Part shown: positions 8,610-17,731 of the stretch, piece by piece | Numbering within the stretch: position 1 is the first letter of the stretch | How the letters are laid out: each line of letters opens with the position of its first letter | Source: Cytophagales bacterium | Lineage (GTDB): Bacteria; Bacteroidota; Bacteroidia; Cytophagales; UBA9547 | Length of the DNA stretch: 64,000 nucleotides | NCBI GenBank assembly: GCA_013297755.1 | Contig: JAAFIH010000014.1 | Coordinates: 41,397-105,396 of the forward strand | Reading direction: 5' to 3' | The notes under the pieces: generated by a model | Told to the model about the DNA's origin: nothing | The model's database searches: none | Seen by the model: the letters and a program-made list of their open reading frames with translations, nothing else | Made by a program: the position numbers and the translations under genes

Positions 8610-9878
8610 TTAATTTAATAATTTATTGATTGAATATTGTGCAAAAACACTTCCATAATCGGCACCTTCGTATCTCGAAAATTCGGAACCAGTTTCAACA
8701 ATTGTAAAAGGTAAAATATCGTCTTGTAAATCGTATAGTTTAACGCCAGGATGATTAATACACATTACCCAAGAGTAATTTCCTGGTGTTAAGAACTGTT
8801 TAGGTATCGCTATAAGTAAATCTATTTTTTCGTTGTTTGTATAATACTTATTTAATTGCTCGTGAATTGTAAAAATCGCTTTTTTGTTTCTATCAATTAA
8901 TCTCATTGCTAATTCTAACGAATTATTAAAATTTGGTACAATTAAACGAATTTTTATAGCTATATTTTCGTCAAACTTAAAATTTTCTTTTGTATTTGAA
9001 TATTCATCACAAACAATTATTGTTTCAAAGTGATTATCAATAATTTGTTTACTTTTAATGAAAGATTTGGCTTTATTACTAAAATTATCTAAATATAAAT
9101 TTATTATATCTTCTGTACTTCCATAATTGGTTAATCTCCCATTATCCATTAATGTACTTTTATTACATAACTGGCTTATACTTCCCATATTATGACTCAC
9201 AAAAAGCACTGTTCTTCCTTCTTTAGAACTTACATCGCCCATTTTGCCCAAGCATTTTTTTTGAAATTCGGCATCGCCTACGGCTAGGACTTCATCTACT
9301 ATTAATATTTCGCTTTCTAAATGTGCTGCCACTGCAAAGGCCAATCGTACATACATACCTGAGCTGTAGCGTTTTACGGGGGTGTCTATGTATCTATCCA
9401 CGCCTGCAAAATCTACGATTTCGTCAAATTTACGCTTTATTTCGGCTTTTCGCATTCCTAATATGGCTCCATTGAGGTATATGTTTTCTCGGCCGCTTAG
9501 TTCTGGATGAAACCCTGTGCCAACTTCTAGTAAACTCGCCACTCTACCTTTGAGCTTTATACTGCCAGTGGTAGGGGAGGTAACCCTACTAAGAATTTTT
9601 AATAATGTACTTTTGCCAGCACCATTTCTGCCAATGATACCAACTGCTTGCCCTTGTTCGATTTCAAAATTGATGTCTTTGAGGCTCCATACAATATCAT
9701 TTGCCCCTTGACTTTTGGATGTGCGGTCGTTCGTTTGACCTATTTTTAGAAATGGATCTTCTTTTCCACGGATTTTGGCCCACCAACGCTCTATGTCATG
9801 CGAGATTGTGCCTGTACCAATATCGCCTAGTTGGTATGCTTTACTTAAATTTTCTACTTGTATGGCTATGTTACTCAT
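8610..9878 (-). CDS. wzt: Polysaccharide ABC transporter ATP-binding protein (Wzt-like)
   Basis: About 422 residues from the ATG at 9878. A longer frame begins at a TTG at 9890, but the ATG gives the natural MSNIAIQVENLSKAYQL start. The ATPase domain has Walker A GRNGAGKSTLLK, signature YSSGMYVRLAFA and Walker B ILIVDEVLAVGD. It is followed after about residue 260 by a beta-rich C-terminal domain of the Wzt_C type, which in O-antigen exporters reads the glycan terminus. The ATPase energises export of a lipid-linked polysaccharide across the inner membrane with the Wzm-like permease at 19969-20826. Unusually, about 10 kb of accessory genes lie between the two. Confidence 0.9.
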   Translation of the reverse strand: MSNIAIQVENLSKAYQLGDIGTGTISHDIERWWAKIRGKEDPFLKIGQTNDRTSKSQGANDIVWSLKDINFEIEQGQAVGIIGRNGAGKSTLLKILSRVTSPTTGSIKLKGRVASLLEVGTGFHPELSGRENIYLNGAILGMRKAEIKRKFDEIVDFAGVDRYIDTPVKRYSSGMYVRLAFAVAAHLESEILIVDEVLAVGDAEFQKKCLGKMGDVSSKEGRTVLFVSHNMGSISQLCNKSTLMDNGRLTNYGSTEDIINLYLDNFSNKAKSFIKSKQIIDNHFETIIVCDEYSNTKENFKFDENIAIKIRLIVPNFNNSLELAMRLIDRNKKAIFTIHEQLNKYYTNNEKIDLLIAIPKQFLTPGNYSWVMCINHPGVKLYDLQDDILPFTIVETGSEFSRYEGADYGSVFAQYSINKLLN

Positions 9879-9887
9879 ATTTGGGAA

Positions 9888-9916
9888 CAAAGCCTTTCTT
9901 TAAAAGAAAGGCTTTG
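9888..9916. repeat. Perfect 14-bp palindrome beside the RAYT gene
   Basis: Two perfect 14-bp arms (CAAAGCCTTTCTTT and its complement) surround a single A. The same CAAAGCC word recurs near 9945 (as its complement) and at 10580 on the other side of the transposase-like gene. It could be a REP-like hairpin linked to that gene, or a transcription attenuator in front of the Wzt gene. Confidence 0.6.
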
Positions 9917-9954
9917 TTTTAGATTTGGTAAGGATTTGAAAAAAGGCTTTGTTT

Positions 9955-10569
9955 TTAAAACTCCAATATAAGTTCTTGCAAATCTCTTATGTCTGTTATT
10001 GTATTATGCTCTAATATATAATTTTCTTTATTTGAAAAGCAACTAATTACTTCCTCTTTTTTTAACTTAGTTTGTTTATCGCAAATAAAACTATGATAGC
10101 TAGAGTGTGGATAATCTCTAAAATCTGTTACAAACCCATGATTTTGAGGGTTTTGATGTATGTAAGTTATCAGTCTATTCAAATAAATTCTGTTATTTAC
10201 TTCAATTCTGCAAAATGGCTCTTCAAACAACGAACCACTTTGGTTGTACAGTTTATTTCTTGCTAAAGTAAAACTTTTGAAAAGACTAGCTAAAACATTG
10301 CTCAATATCCAATTCAAATTTTTATTTATATGTTTTGTTTGCAACATGTTTCTTATTTCTAATTCGCTTTTTGTTTTTATTAGCAAATGAAAATGATTTT
10401 TCATTAGACAATAAGCATAAGTATCAACATAAGGAGATACAAAAAGAGCATATTTTTGGAGAAAAAAATGATAGTTTTTTTCTTCTAAGAAAATATTTTG
10501 TCCTCTAATGCCTTTGTTATAAATATGGTAAAAAGTATTTTCTTTAAGTTGGGTGTTTTTAACGTCCAT
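9955..10569 (-). CDS. REP-associated tyrosine transposase (RAYT, Y1/IS200-like)
   Basis: A 204-residue Y1-type transposase. It has an N-terminal YHIYNKGIRGQNIF segment, the HUH metal-binding motif at His59-Phe-His61 (MKNHFHLLIK), and the catalytic tyrosine region ITYIHQNPQNHG with Tyr136. These are the features of RAYT proteins, which nick and join single-stranded DNA at short hairpins. It lies as a single gene between a palindrome at 9888-9916 and a partial copy of the wzt 5' end at 10683-10712, so it is probably part of a small insertion in the polysaccharide operon. A cognate REP family was not proved; nearby palindromic repeats are candidates. Confidence 0.85.
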   Translation of the reverse strand: MDVKNTQLKENTFYHIYNKGIRGQNIFLEEKNYHFFLQKYALFVSPYVDTYAYCLMKNHFHLLIKTKSELEIRNMLQTKHINKNLNWILSNVLASLFKSFTLARNKLYNQSGSLFEEPFCRIEVNNRIYLNRLITYIHQNPQNHGFVTDFRDYPHSSYHSFICDKQTKLKKEEVISCFSNKENYILEHNTITDIRDLQELILEF

Positions 10570-10682
10570 TTGTTAGTTTAACAAAGCCATTTTTAAAAAA
10601 AAAGGATTTATTGTTCAAATTCAATTTGAGGCTGTGTTAAAGCTTGTCTTTGAATATTCATAAAATTAAATTTTTTGTAAAC

Positions 10683-10712
10683 TTACTTAAATTTTCTATT
10701 TGTATGGCTTTG
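10683..10712 (-). pseudogene. Remnant of an ABC ATPase 5' end
   Basis: These 30 bases match 9841-9870 (start of the Wzt-like gene) at 28 of 30 positions. Read leftwards they encode AIQIENLSK, against AIQVENLSK in the intact gene, and nothing further follows. It looks like the stump of a former wzt start left on the far side of the RAYT insertion. Confidence 0.65.
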
Positions 10713-10731
10713 ATTGACAAAATTATTTTTT

Positions 10732-11406
10732 TTAATAAAGTGAATTTTGTTTGCCCATTAGAATATCTTGTAGAAGAATTGGCATAGTTTTTTCGATTTC
10801 TAATTGATTAAATTTATTTATCCAACGAACTTCATTTAATCTAGTTAAATTAAATTTTTCGAGAATTATCAATATTTCGCTTTCATCGACCCAAGCATCT
10901 TTATTTTTTGCATATTCTACAATTTCTTTCCAACTAAAATTGTATTTAATAGAAATATGCCAAATATCTGCAATGTCTTTGGGTTCATCTCTGCTTAATG
11001 CACAAATTTTATTACTCAAAATATTTTCTATAATATCTGTGCGAACAAATAAAGAGGTTTGTATTGGCTGTTTAACTCTAAAAGCAACGTCATTGATAAA
11101 CTCTATTTTTAAAGATACATTTTCTAAATTAATAAATAATCTAGCAAAACTTTCTCCAGTAATTGCAATTTCTACTTTATCAGGAAATTCTACTTTTAAA
11201 GCTTGTATACATGACTGTACTTGTTGATTAAAATCAGAAACACGATTAACAAAAAAATCTAAATCATCAGAAAATCTATGATGAAGGTAGTTTCTACTCA
11301 AAGCTGTACCACCAGTAAGATAAAAATCAGTTTCAATTTTACCCAAAATATTTAAAACCCTATCTTGCAGTGGATAAAGTTGTGTTGTGTAATATTCTGC
11401 CAACAT
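10732..11406 (-). CDS. AbiEii-type nucleotidyltransferase toxin
   Basis: A 224-residue protein of the AbiEii/AbiGii nucleotidyltransferase family. The fold signature is clear: FYLTGGTALSRNYLHHR at residues 28-44, then FSDDLDFF with the metal-binding acids Asp48 and Asp50. Later come the basic patch KICALSRDEPKDIADIW near 130-145 and the helical C-terminus. AbiEii enzymes are toxins in type IV toxin-antitoxin and abortive-infection systems, and some transfer nucleotides to tRNA ends. Its start overlaps the end of the upstream partner gene by 47 bp, so the two are translationally coupled. Confidence 0.85.
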   Translation of the reverse strand: MLAEYYTTQLYPLQDRVLNILGKIETDFYLTGGTALSRNYLHHRFSDDLDFFVNRVSDFNQQVQSCIQALKVEFPDKVEIAITGESFARLFINLENVSLKIEFINDVAFRVKQPIQTSLFVRTDIIENILSNKICALSRDEPKDIADIWHISIKYNFSWKEIVEYAKNKDAWVDESEILIILEKFNLTRLNEVRWINKFNQLEIEKTMPILLQDILMGKQNSLY

Positions 11407-11668
11407 TAGTGTATCGAAATTTTAAACTTTCAAATCTTATTTTATTAATATTACTAGGACTTATTAATTCTTTTAACTGTGTTTGAGGGATAATGTCTAT
11501 TAATTTATACCAAGAGAATGTCTCCATTAGTCGTACATACAACTTAGGCAAAGTTACATCATGGCTTGTTTCTATTTTTTTTTCTAAAATATCCAACAGT
11601 TCGTCTCCAGTGATTTGGCGATCCCAAAACGCTTTTTTTAGATATTTTTTCTTTTCTTCGATGTCCAT
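11360..11668 (-). CDS. Partner protein of the AbiEii-type toxin (putative antitoxin)
   Basis: A 102-residue mostly helical protein without a recognised domain name, starting MDIEEKKKYLKKAFWD and containing a GDELLDILE segment. Its gene overlaps the nucleotidyltransferase gene by 47 bp, an arrangement seen for antitoxin genes of AbiE-like modules. It does not resemble the classical winged-helix AbiEi, but its size and position fit the small partners often found with Bacteroidetes AbiEii proteins. The role is inferred from context only. Confidence 0.6.
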   Translation of the reverse strand: MDIEEKKKYLKKAFWDRQITGDELLDILEKKIETSHDVTLPKLYVRLMETFSWYKLIDIIPQTQLKELISPSNINKIRFESLKFRYTNVGRILHNTTLSTAR

Positions 11669-11757
11669 TTTTTTATATTTTCAATATTTAAAAATATTTT
11701 AGATAATAATGTGTTAATAATTATTTAAAGGAATTACTAAAAACCTCAATTCCGCTG

Positions 11758-11830
11758 AAGCCCTCCTTTTTAGATTCTGTGGTATCAAAACAGAAATTGG
11801 TTTTGTGGGGCTTTTGATAATAAATTTGAG
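11758..11830 (-). repeat. Nested palindromic repeat, copy 1
   Basis: Read leftwards this begins CTCAAATTTATTATCAAAAG and continues through an outer stem (AGCCCC ... GGAGGGCTT) that encloses an inner stem TTCTGT ... ACAGAA. The same arrangement and many of the same bases occur at 59791-59870 and 60008-60080. It is intergenic, between the AbiE-like pair and the HEPN gene. Confidence 0.75.
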
Positions 11831-11851
11831 ATTTATGGAAGTCTCCAAAAT

Positions 11852-12322
11852 TTAATCTACTTGAATATTATCTAAAAATGTAGTAAAATCTTTTAACTCC
11901 TGCAAAAAGTATCGGTGATTATCCAAAACTAATATTTTATTTTCTTTTACTTTTTGTGGAATAAGTGTATAGTTGTAAGCATGTCGAAAAAGATGCCTAA
12001 AACGCAGAATTTCATATAAAAACAAATATGATTTTTGAGATATAATGATTGGTCTTACATTTTTTATTTCGTAAGTAGCGTGCAATAGTAAGTTTTTGTG
12101 ATAATTATCAGCACTATATCTACCACCTTGTTCAAACACTTTTTCAATTTCTTTTAAAATATCTTCTGCGCATGAGTAATAATTATGAATATAATAAGCC
12201 AAAGAATTGGTTTTATCTTCTGTAATTGGTCTTAGGTTTTCTATTTTAATTTTAATATTTTCAATAGATATGATCTGATTTAAAATAAATTGATATAAAA
12301 ATTGAATTTGAGCTTTTATCAT
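11852..12322 (-). CDS. HepT-like HEPN-domain toxin
   Basis: A 156-residue all-helical protein. The HEPN catalytic motif RX4HXY is complete: Arg109, His114 and Tyr116 in RHLFRHAY. In HepT/MntA systems this motif is the RNase site, and the tyrosine is AMPylated by the MNT partner for neutralisation. The gene follows the nucleotidyltransferase gene at 12323-12682 with 0 bp spacing, as expected for a HEPN/MNT toxin-antitoxin pair. The family assignment rests on the motif, size and partner. Confidence 0.8.
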   Translation of the reverse strand: MIKAQIQFLYQFILNQIISIENIKIKIENLRPITEDKTNSLAYYIHNYYSCAEDILKEIEKVFEQGGRYSADNYHKNLLLHATYEIKNVRPIIISQKSYLFLYEILRFRHLFRHAYNYTLIPQKVKENKILVLDNHRYFLQELKDFTTFLDNIQVD

Positions 12323-12682
12323 TTATTTAATCTTTATGCCATTATTTATGATAAAATTGGCAAAATTACACTCATCAAGGTCTAGCAAATCAATGTTATG
12401 TTCACAAATATTTTCTAATTGATTCCAAACAGTAGAGAATGGCACTTTTAGTGCCTTATTTTTTATGGCAATATCTATATCTGAGTGTTCTGTAAACATA
12501 TTTTGTTTTGTAATAGAGCCAAAGATATACATTGATTCTACATCTATTTCGTATATTTTTTTTGTAAGATTATTTATTATTTTTTCTAATAAATAAATTC
12601 TATTATTTTCTCTTTCCTCAATTCTAATATTGATTGATTTTTGCCATAGCGAAGTATCAAATTTTAAAGTTGAGGGTTGCAC
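12323..12682 (-). CDS. MntA-like minimal nucleotidyltransferase (antitoxin)
   Basis: A 119-residue MNT protein. It has the GS motif at Gly55-Ser56 and the metal-binding pair Asp68 and Asp70 in HSDIDIAI, with a third acidic residue around Asp98 in NIDLL. This makes it a catalytically complete nucleotidyltransferase of the type that AMPylates HepT. It is directly upstream of the HEPN gene. A second, different HEPN/MNT pair lies at 26002-26723. Confidence 0.83.
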   Translation of the reverse strand: MQPSTLKFDTSLWQKSINIRIEERENNRIYLLEKIINNLTKKIYEIDVESMYIFGSITKQNMFTEHSDIDIAIKNKALKVPFSTVWNQLENICEHNIDLLDLDECNFANFIINNGIKIK

Positions 12683-12690
12683 TGGTAATA

Positions 12691-13311
12691 TTATTCAAAA
12701 ATTTTATCGCAAACGATTTCAAACTCGGGTAGGGCAGGAGCTGCCGAGCAAATGTCATTTTCTAAGCAAATCATACAATTTCTGATAGAAGTATACACTT
12801 TTACTTCTTTGTAGATGGGATAGATAAGCCAAACACATTGTACTCCACATTCAAAATATTCTCTTAATTTCTGCTCGTATCCATTAGAATTATCGTAAGT
12901 AGACACAACTTCTATGATAAAAGTGGGAATTATATTTTTTTTATTTCTTGCGTTCAAAATTTCATCATGATTCAAATAACATAAATCAGGGATTCTAATT
13001 GTTTCTATACTTTCAATCTTAAAATTTAACTCTGAAAATAAATCACCACCTTTTTTCCAATATAAAGTATTAGTAAAGGCTCTAGAAATATTTTTAAGAA
13101 TATAGGCTTCACTTTGTTTCATTTTTTCTTCAGTCGATAAAACTTTATTGTTTTGTAATTCATTTTTCCAATGATCAACTATAGCTGGTTGCCATTCCAA
13201 AAAATCATCCATACTCATTTCTAGTCCATGGTACAAAGGTTTTATATACTTTTCTTTGAGTAATTTGGGTTTTAATATTTTTCTTTTGGTTTTAGAGATT
13301 GTAGCTTCCAT
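12691..13311 (-). CDS. Uma2 family (DUF820) putative nuclease
   Basis: A 206-residue protein with the Uma2 PD-(D/E)XK pattern: RIPDLCYL near residue 107, TFIIEVVSTYDNSNGYEQKLREYF near 130-150 (shown only in part), and CGVQCVWLIYPIYKEVKVY. The expected acidic and E-x-V (in place of E-x-K) positions are visible, but the lysine is not conserved, so activity is uncertain. Uma2 genes are common in multicellular and AT-rich bacteria, often in many copies, with unknown role. It lies 8 bp upstream of the MNT gene, so the three genes may be one transcript. Confidence 0.75.
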   Translation of the reverse strand: MEATISKTKRKILKPKLLKEKYIKPLYHGLEMSMDDFLEWQPAIVDHWKNELQNNKVLSTEEKMKQSEAYILKNISRAFTNTLYWKKGGDLFSELNFKIESIETIRIPDLCYLNHDEILNARNKKNIIPTFIIEVVSTYDNSNGYEQKLREYFECGVQCVWLIYPIYKEVKVYTSIRNCMICLENDICSAAPALPEFEIVCDKIFE

Positions 13312-13437
13312 GGTTAATTGTAGTTATAGATGACATCTTCTCTTTAAATCAAAAAACGATGTTTTGAGAGAGGTTTTTTTAGTGTTTGATTAATTTTTAG
13401 TAAATAATTTTGTAGTTATTAGACGTTCTCTTAATCC

Positions 13438-13857
13438 CTATTTCAACGATTTTTGAGCAAAATTAGGGCTATTGGGGTTTACTGTCATTTTTTGATCTCT
13501 TGGATTTATGACTACATCCAAATCTTCCATAGGGATAGCACCAAGTAATATTTCGGCATCACCAGGCAGTACCATCGCTCGGCAAGTAGTGCTTCTGTTT
13601 TCAAAACGTATATCAATTGGACCTACTATATCAAGGCTCACTTTACTTCCATCCGCAAGTGTAGCTATTTGATTATCGATTACCTTCAAAGCAAGTTGTG
13701 CTTTTACGTTTTCATTGATAGCCAACATATATGCACCAGTATCTACTAATGCTGTTACAGTCATTTTTTTGATTTGCTCCTTTTGGATATAACCTTCTTG
13801 GTGTAGAATTATATCTGCACTTCGTATTAATTCTATTTCTGCGTGTACAAGTCCCAT
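13438..13857 (-). CDS. Clan AA (retropepsin-like) aspartic protease
   Basis: A 139-residue protein with the aspartic protease hallmark LVDTGAYMLAINE, catalytic Asp39 in Asp-Thr-Gly, and a later hydrophobic LLGAIPMEDLDVVI near residue 107-120, typical of single-domain retropepsin-like proteases that act as dimers. No signal peptide or membrane segment is seen, so it is probably cytoplasmic. Related small proteases are often found in genomic islands rich in toxin-antitoxin genes. The substrate is unknown. Confidence 0.78.
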   Translation of the reverse strand: MGLVHAEIELIRSADIILHQEGYIQKEQIKKMTVTALVDTGAYMLAINENVKAQLALKVIDNQIATLADGSKVSLDIVGPIDIRFENRSTTCRAMVLPGDAEILLGAIPMEDLDVVINPRDQKMTVNPNSPNFAQKSLK

Positions 13858-13912
13858 TTTTTTTGTTTATTAGTGTAAAATTACGTTAATTAATTTTGTT
13901 TAACAAATATAT

Positions 13913-16900
13913 TTAGTCAAACAAAGCCATTACATCGTCTTTGGATAGCTTCTTGATAGTGCCGCTTTCTATGTTTACTAAATCATCGGCCACTGATTTT
14001 TTCTTTTCTTGTAACTGCAATATTTTCTCCTCTATGGTATCTTTACATATCATTTTATAGGCAAATACGCTTTGCTTTTGGCCAATTCTATGGGCTCTGT
14101 CTATGGCTTGCTGTTCTACTGCTGGGTTCCACCAAGGGTCTACTAGGTACACATAATCAGCTGCCGTGAGATTGAGACCTACGCCACCTGCTTTGAGCGA
14201 AATCAAGAAAACCTTACAATTTTCGTCTTGCTGAAATTGTTGTACTTGTGCCTCTCTTTGGCTGGTTTGGCCTGTAATCCAGGCATATTGTATGTGTTCT
14301 TTTTTGAACCTTTCTTTGATTAGTTCTAGCATTTCTACAAAAAACGAAAATATAAGTACTTTATGGTTTTCGGCTATTACTGGCATCACATTTTCCATCA
14401 AAGTATCCAATTTTATAGAATCGTGTACTGTATTTTCGTCATTAGAGAGCAATGCAGGCGAGTTGCACACTTGTCGCAGCTTGAGCATGCCTTGCAAAAT
14501 AGCAATATTACTTTTATTTATACCTTCTTTTTGAATCAAACCTTCGAGGTCTTCTTTGATCTGATCACGTACTTTGTTGTAAATTTTGCGTTGATTTTTA
14601 GACATTTCACAATAAATTACAGTTTCAGTTTTGGGCGGCAAGTCTTTGGCAACTTGATCTTTTTTGCGAGATAATATAAAAGGGTAAATCAATCTACGTA
14701 ACGATTCGGCCGCTTGCTCGTTTCGGTCTCTATCGATAGGAGTTGCGTAAGTTTCTCTAAAATTTTCGATACTACCCAACAAGCCTGGATTAAGAAAATC
14801 AAACTGCGAGTATAAATCAAAGGTATTGTTTTCGATTGGGGTACCCGTCATGATGAGCCTATTTTTGGTATTCAAAATTTTAGATGCTTTTGCCGTTTGC
14901 GACATGGGATTTTTGATGGCTTGGCTTTCGTCTAGTATCACATAATCAAAAGCTACATCTTTGAGGGTATCAATATCAATTCTAAGTAGGGCATAAGTAG
15001 TAAGAATAACATTAAACTTTTTGAAAATTTCAAATTCTTTTTCTCTTGCAACACCAGTTTGGTTGAGTAGTTTTAGTTCTGGGCAAAATTTTTCGGCTTC
15101 TCGTTGCCAGTTAAATATGAGCGATGCTGGTACTACCACCAATATTTTAATGGCAGGATTCTCGTTTACTTTACTTTGAATAAAAGCCAACATTTGAAGG
15201 GTTTTGCCCAAGCCCATGTCATCTGCCAAGCACCCACCCCAGCCAAATTCATCCAAAAAATGGAGCCATTGATAGCCTCCTTGTTGGTAATCTCTAAGGG
15301 TAGCGTGTACATTAGAAGGTATTTTTTTCTTGTCAATATTTTGGAAAGATAGTAATTTTTGTCTTTTTTCATGAAATGCTAATAGACTTTGATTATTACC
15401 AATCTCTTCGTACAAATGATCTATTAGTCCATATTGAATTTGATTAAATTCTATACCATCTTTTTTAAGTTTTCCGCCTTTTATAATTCGCTCGTACTTC
15501 GCAATCCACTCATCAGGCAACATCCCAAGTGTACCATTGCTCAAGGTTACATATTTTTGATTGTTTTGTAATGCTTTTTTGAGTTGTGCTACAGCTATTT
15601 TTTCGCTCCCAAACGACATCTCTATTTTAAGATCAAACCAATCTATGCCACTGCCTGCCGAAACATTAATACTGGCTTTGTGAGGCGAATATTTTAATTT
15701 TTTTAGTTCTTTAAGTCCTAATATTTCAAACCCAGCAGTTTTGAGATAATCAAAAGCTCCAAAAAACCAATTATCCTCCAATATCTTTTCATGTGGTAAA
15801 TAAAAGTAAGGAAAATCGATTTGTTCTTCAAAATCAGGATGCAAAGCTCTTAATCCATTTTCGATTTCTTGTTCTACTTCTAAATCACGCTCTATCAATA
15901 AATTTGAATTCTCATCTTCAAGTGTTACCATTTTGCTATGATTCATTTCGCTTTCAAATAGCTGCCCTTGATGCTCATACATAAATGCTGGCAAAATGAT
16001 AAAATAGTCTTTATCTTCTTTTAAATATACTTTTTTGCCACTTAAATTTAGTTTTAATATTTGAGGTTTATATTTTTCAGATTCAAAATTAATGACGTGT
16101 TTATCTAAAATATTGATAAAAAGATTTTGTTTAATTTCCTCAAATACATTATCATCAATCATGGTATGATTGCCTTTGCTATCCCAAAGCCCCAACAAGA
16201 GAACTGCACTTTCAGTAGTTATTCTATAGTATAATCCTTGATGTAAGAATAAATTTGTACCAACTTGATTATTTTTTTTGAAATCAAGTTTTACTTTAGA
16301 GCCATTTATATCCAAACTAAAAGCTGGTTTAAGAACCACACTTTTATCAACTTCTATCAAATCTACTTCAACATCTACGATATTAGGACACAGTTTGATA
16401 GGAGCTAGATTGTTTTCATACAAATCTTGAAAAGCATAAGTATTGTTGAAAGCTGCAATTTTACTCCAATGCAAATCTACTGTAAAATGTGGCTCTAAAA
16501 TAAGCCCTGTATTGTCGTTTTTGTAATAAGAGCTTGAAAGTAGGTTGTCTTTTTTTAATCTTTTATGAATTTCTTTGGCCAGGGCAATTTGTTCGTCTGA
16601 ATCTTTGATAACTGCAAAATCTGTAACATCGCTAAACTCTTGTATTTTTTTGGATAGTTCACCATTTTTTTTCAGTTTACCAACATAAGGCTTAAAATAA
16701 TAAAGGTTTTCGTAAGAATTATATCTTAGAATATAAAAAATGGAGTCGTTTACATTGCTAGCAACTGTGGTTTGATTTTTAAGAAAAATTACTTCTTTTT
16801 GTTTATTAACAATCGTTTTGACATTGAGTAGTTTGTTAATATTTTTAGCATTTTCGTTTTTGGAAGAATAGGTACTTTTACCAGACAAATGAAAGTTGAG

Positions 16901-17656
16901 AGTAAATAAATTTTGTAAACTTTTAGTAATATTATTTACCTTAAAAAATTCTATTTTATATTTTTCAGTATCTTCTAATTGTTTTAAAAAATCAAAATCA
17001 TATTTTCGTATGGTATCCAAAACGGTAGCCTGATGAATACAAGGCTTTTTCTGTTTACAATTACACAAAACTAATGCGTTAGAATTGGTAATGCGTTCTA
17101 ATTTAATCTTAAAAGTACTAGATTGACGTACAAATATGATTTCAGCATTGTTTTGTAAAGCATTTGTAACAGAAAAATAGCTTGATTGATTATTTAAAAT
17201 ATCAAAATCATCATACGTATGAATGCCAGCTTTTATTTTATCTGATGAAGGCAATAAATCGTGCGACAGAGCATTAGCAGGTATATATTTTAAAAGAGTT
17301 TCATTTGGATTTTCGATTTTCGGTTCTTTTAAATTTTTGAGTTTATCATTGATAATGGGACTTTTTTGAATAAATAAAGCTGTGGCTTTGATGTGCTTAC
17401 AAATTGCATTTTGGGTTTCAAAAACTGGGCATGAGCAAATAGTTTTTAGCTTATTGTTGTCGTACCCGAAGCTAATGATATAATCTTTATCACTATATTG
17501 ACTTTCGCAACTAAATAAAAGTGAATCATTTGATTTTTGTTTTTTAGAGTCAAAATTAACACTAAATGAATCAACCAAAAGTTGAGCAGCTTTGGTACTT
17601 GATGCAGGAGAAGCAGTGATAATCTGTTTTAAATCCTCTTGGATTGTTGATGCCAT
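13913..17656 (-). CDS. SWIM zinc finger SNF2/RapA-type helicase
   Basis: A 1247-residue ATPase. An N-terminal SWIM zinc finger (CxCx9CxH at Cys74, Cys76, Cys86, His88) is followed by a second cysteine-rich CNCKQKKPCIH patch near residue 200. The SNF2 motor fills the C-terminal third, with Walker A DDMGLGKTLQM near residue 812, the DESQ box (VILDESQAIKNP) near 910, MTGTPIENNTFDLYSQ, and the helicase C motifs DPWWNPAVEQQAIDRAHRIGQ-type near 1180. It is a DNA translocase of the bacterial SWIM-SNF2 group, whose role may be in transcription, repair or defence. It stands alone between accessory genes. Confidence 0.92.
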   Translation of the reverse strand: MASTIQEDLKQIITASPASSTKAAQLLVDSFSVNFDSKKQKSNDSLLFSCESQYSDKDYIISFGYDNNKLKTICSCPVFETQNAICKHIKATALFIQKSPIINDKLKNLKEPKIENPNETLLKYIPANALSHDLLPSSDKIKAGIHTYDDFDILNNQSSYFSVTNALQNNAEIIFVRQSSTFKIKLERITNSNALVLCNCKQKKPCIHQATVLDTIRKYDFDFLKQLEDTEKYKIEFFKVNNITKSLQNLFTLNFHLSGKSTYSSKNENAKNINKLLNVKTIVNKQKEVIFLKNQTTVASNVNDSIFYILRYNSYENLYYFKPYVGKLKKNGELSKKIQEFSDVTDFAVIKDSDEQIALAKEIHKRLKKDNLLSSSYYKNDNTGLILEPHFTVDLHWSKIAAFNNTYAFQDLYENNLAPIKLCPNIVDVEVDLIEVDKSVVLKPAFSLDINGSKVKLDFKKNNQVGTNLFLHQGLYYRITTESAVLLLGLWDSKGNHTMIDDNVFEEIKQNLFINILDKHVINFESEKYKPQILKLNLSGKKVYLKEDKDYFIILPAFMYEHQGQLFESEMNHSKMVTLEDENSNLLIERDLEVEQEIENGLRALHPDFEEQIDFPYFYLPHEKILEDNWFFGAFDYLKTAGFEILGLKELKKLKYSPHKASINVSAGSGIDWFDLKIEMSFGSEKIAVAQLKKALQNNQKYVTLSNGTLGMLPDEWIAKYERIIKGGKLKKDGIEFNQIQYGLIDHLYEEIGNNQSLLAFHEKRQKLLSFQNIDKKKIPSNVHATLRDYQQGGYQWLHFLDEFGWGGCLADDMGLGKTLQMLAFIQSKVNENPAIKILVVVPASLIFNWQREAEKFCPELKLLNQTGVAREKEFEIFKKFNVILTTYALLRIDIDTLKDVAFDYVILDESQAIKNPMSQTAKASKILNTKNRLIMTGTPIENNTFDLYSQFDFLNPGLLGSIENFRETYATPIDRDRNEQAAESLRRLIYPFILSRKKDQVAKDLPPKTETVIYCEMSKNQRKIYNKVRDQIKEDLEGLIQKEGINKSNIAILQGMLKLRQVCNSPALLSNDENTVHDSIKLDTLMENVMPVIAENHKVLIFSFFVEMLELIKERFKKEHIQYAWITGQTSQREAQVQQFQQDENCKVFLISLKAGGVGLNLTAADYVYLVDPWWNPAVEQQAIDRAHRIGQKQSVFAYKMICKDTIEEKILQLQEKKKSVADDLVNIESGTIKKLSKDDVMALFD

Positions 17657-17731
17657 CTGGTAATTTATGATTTTTTTAAGAGAATAAGGCTATTTTCTTA
17701 GATTTGTGTTGTTATATTTTAAATCCTATTT

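Noticed and set aside
14292..15984. Several plus-strand frames of 60-100 codons inside the SNF2 helicase gene
   Set aside because: They are antisense to conserved helicase motifs and their translations show no recognisable domain.
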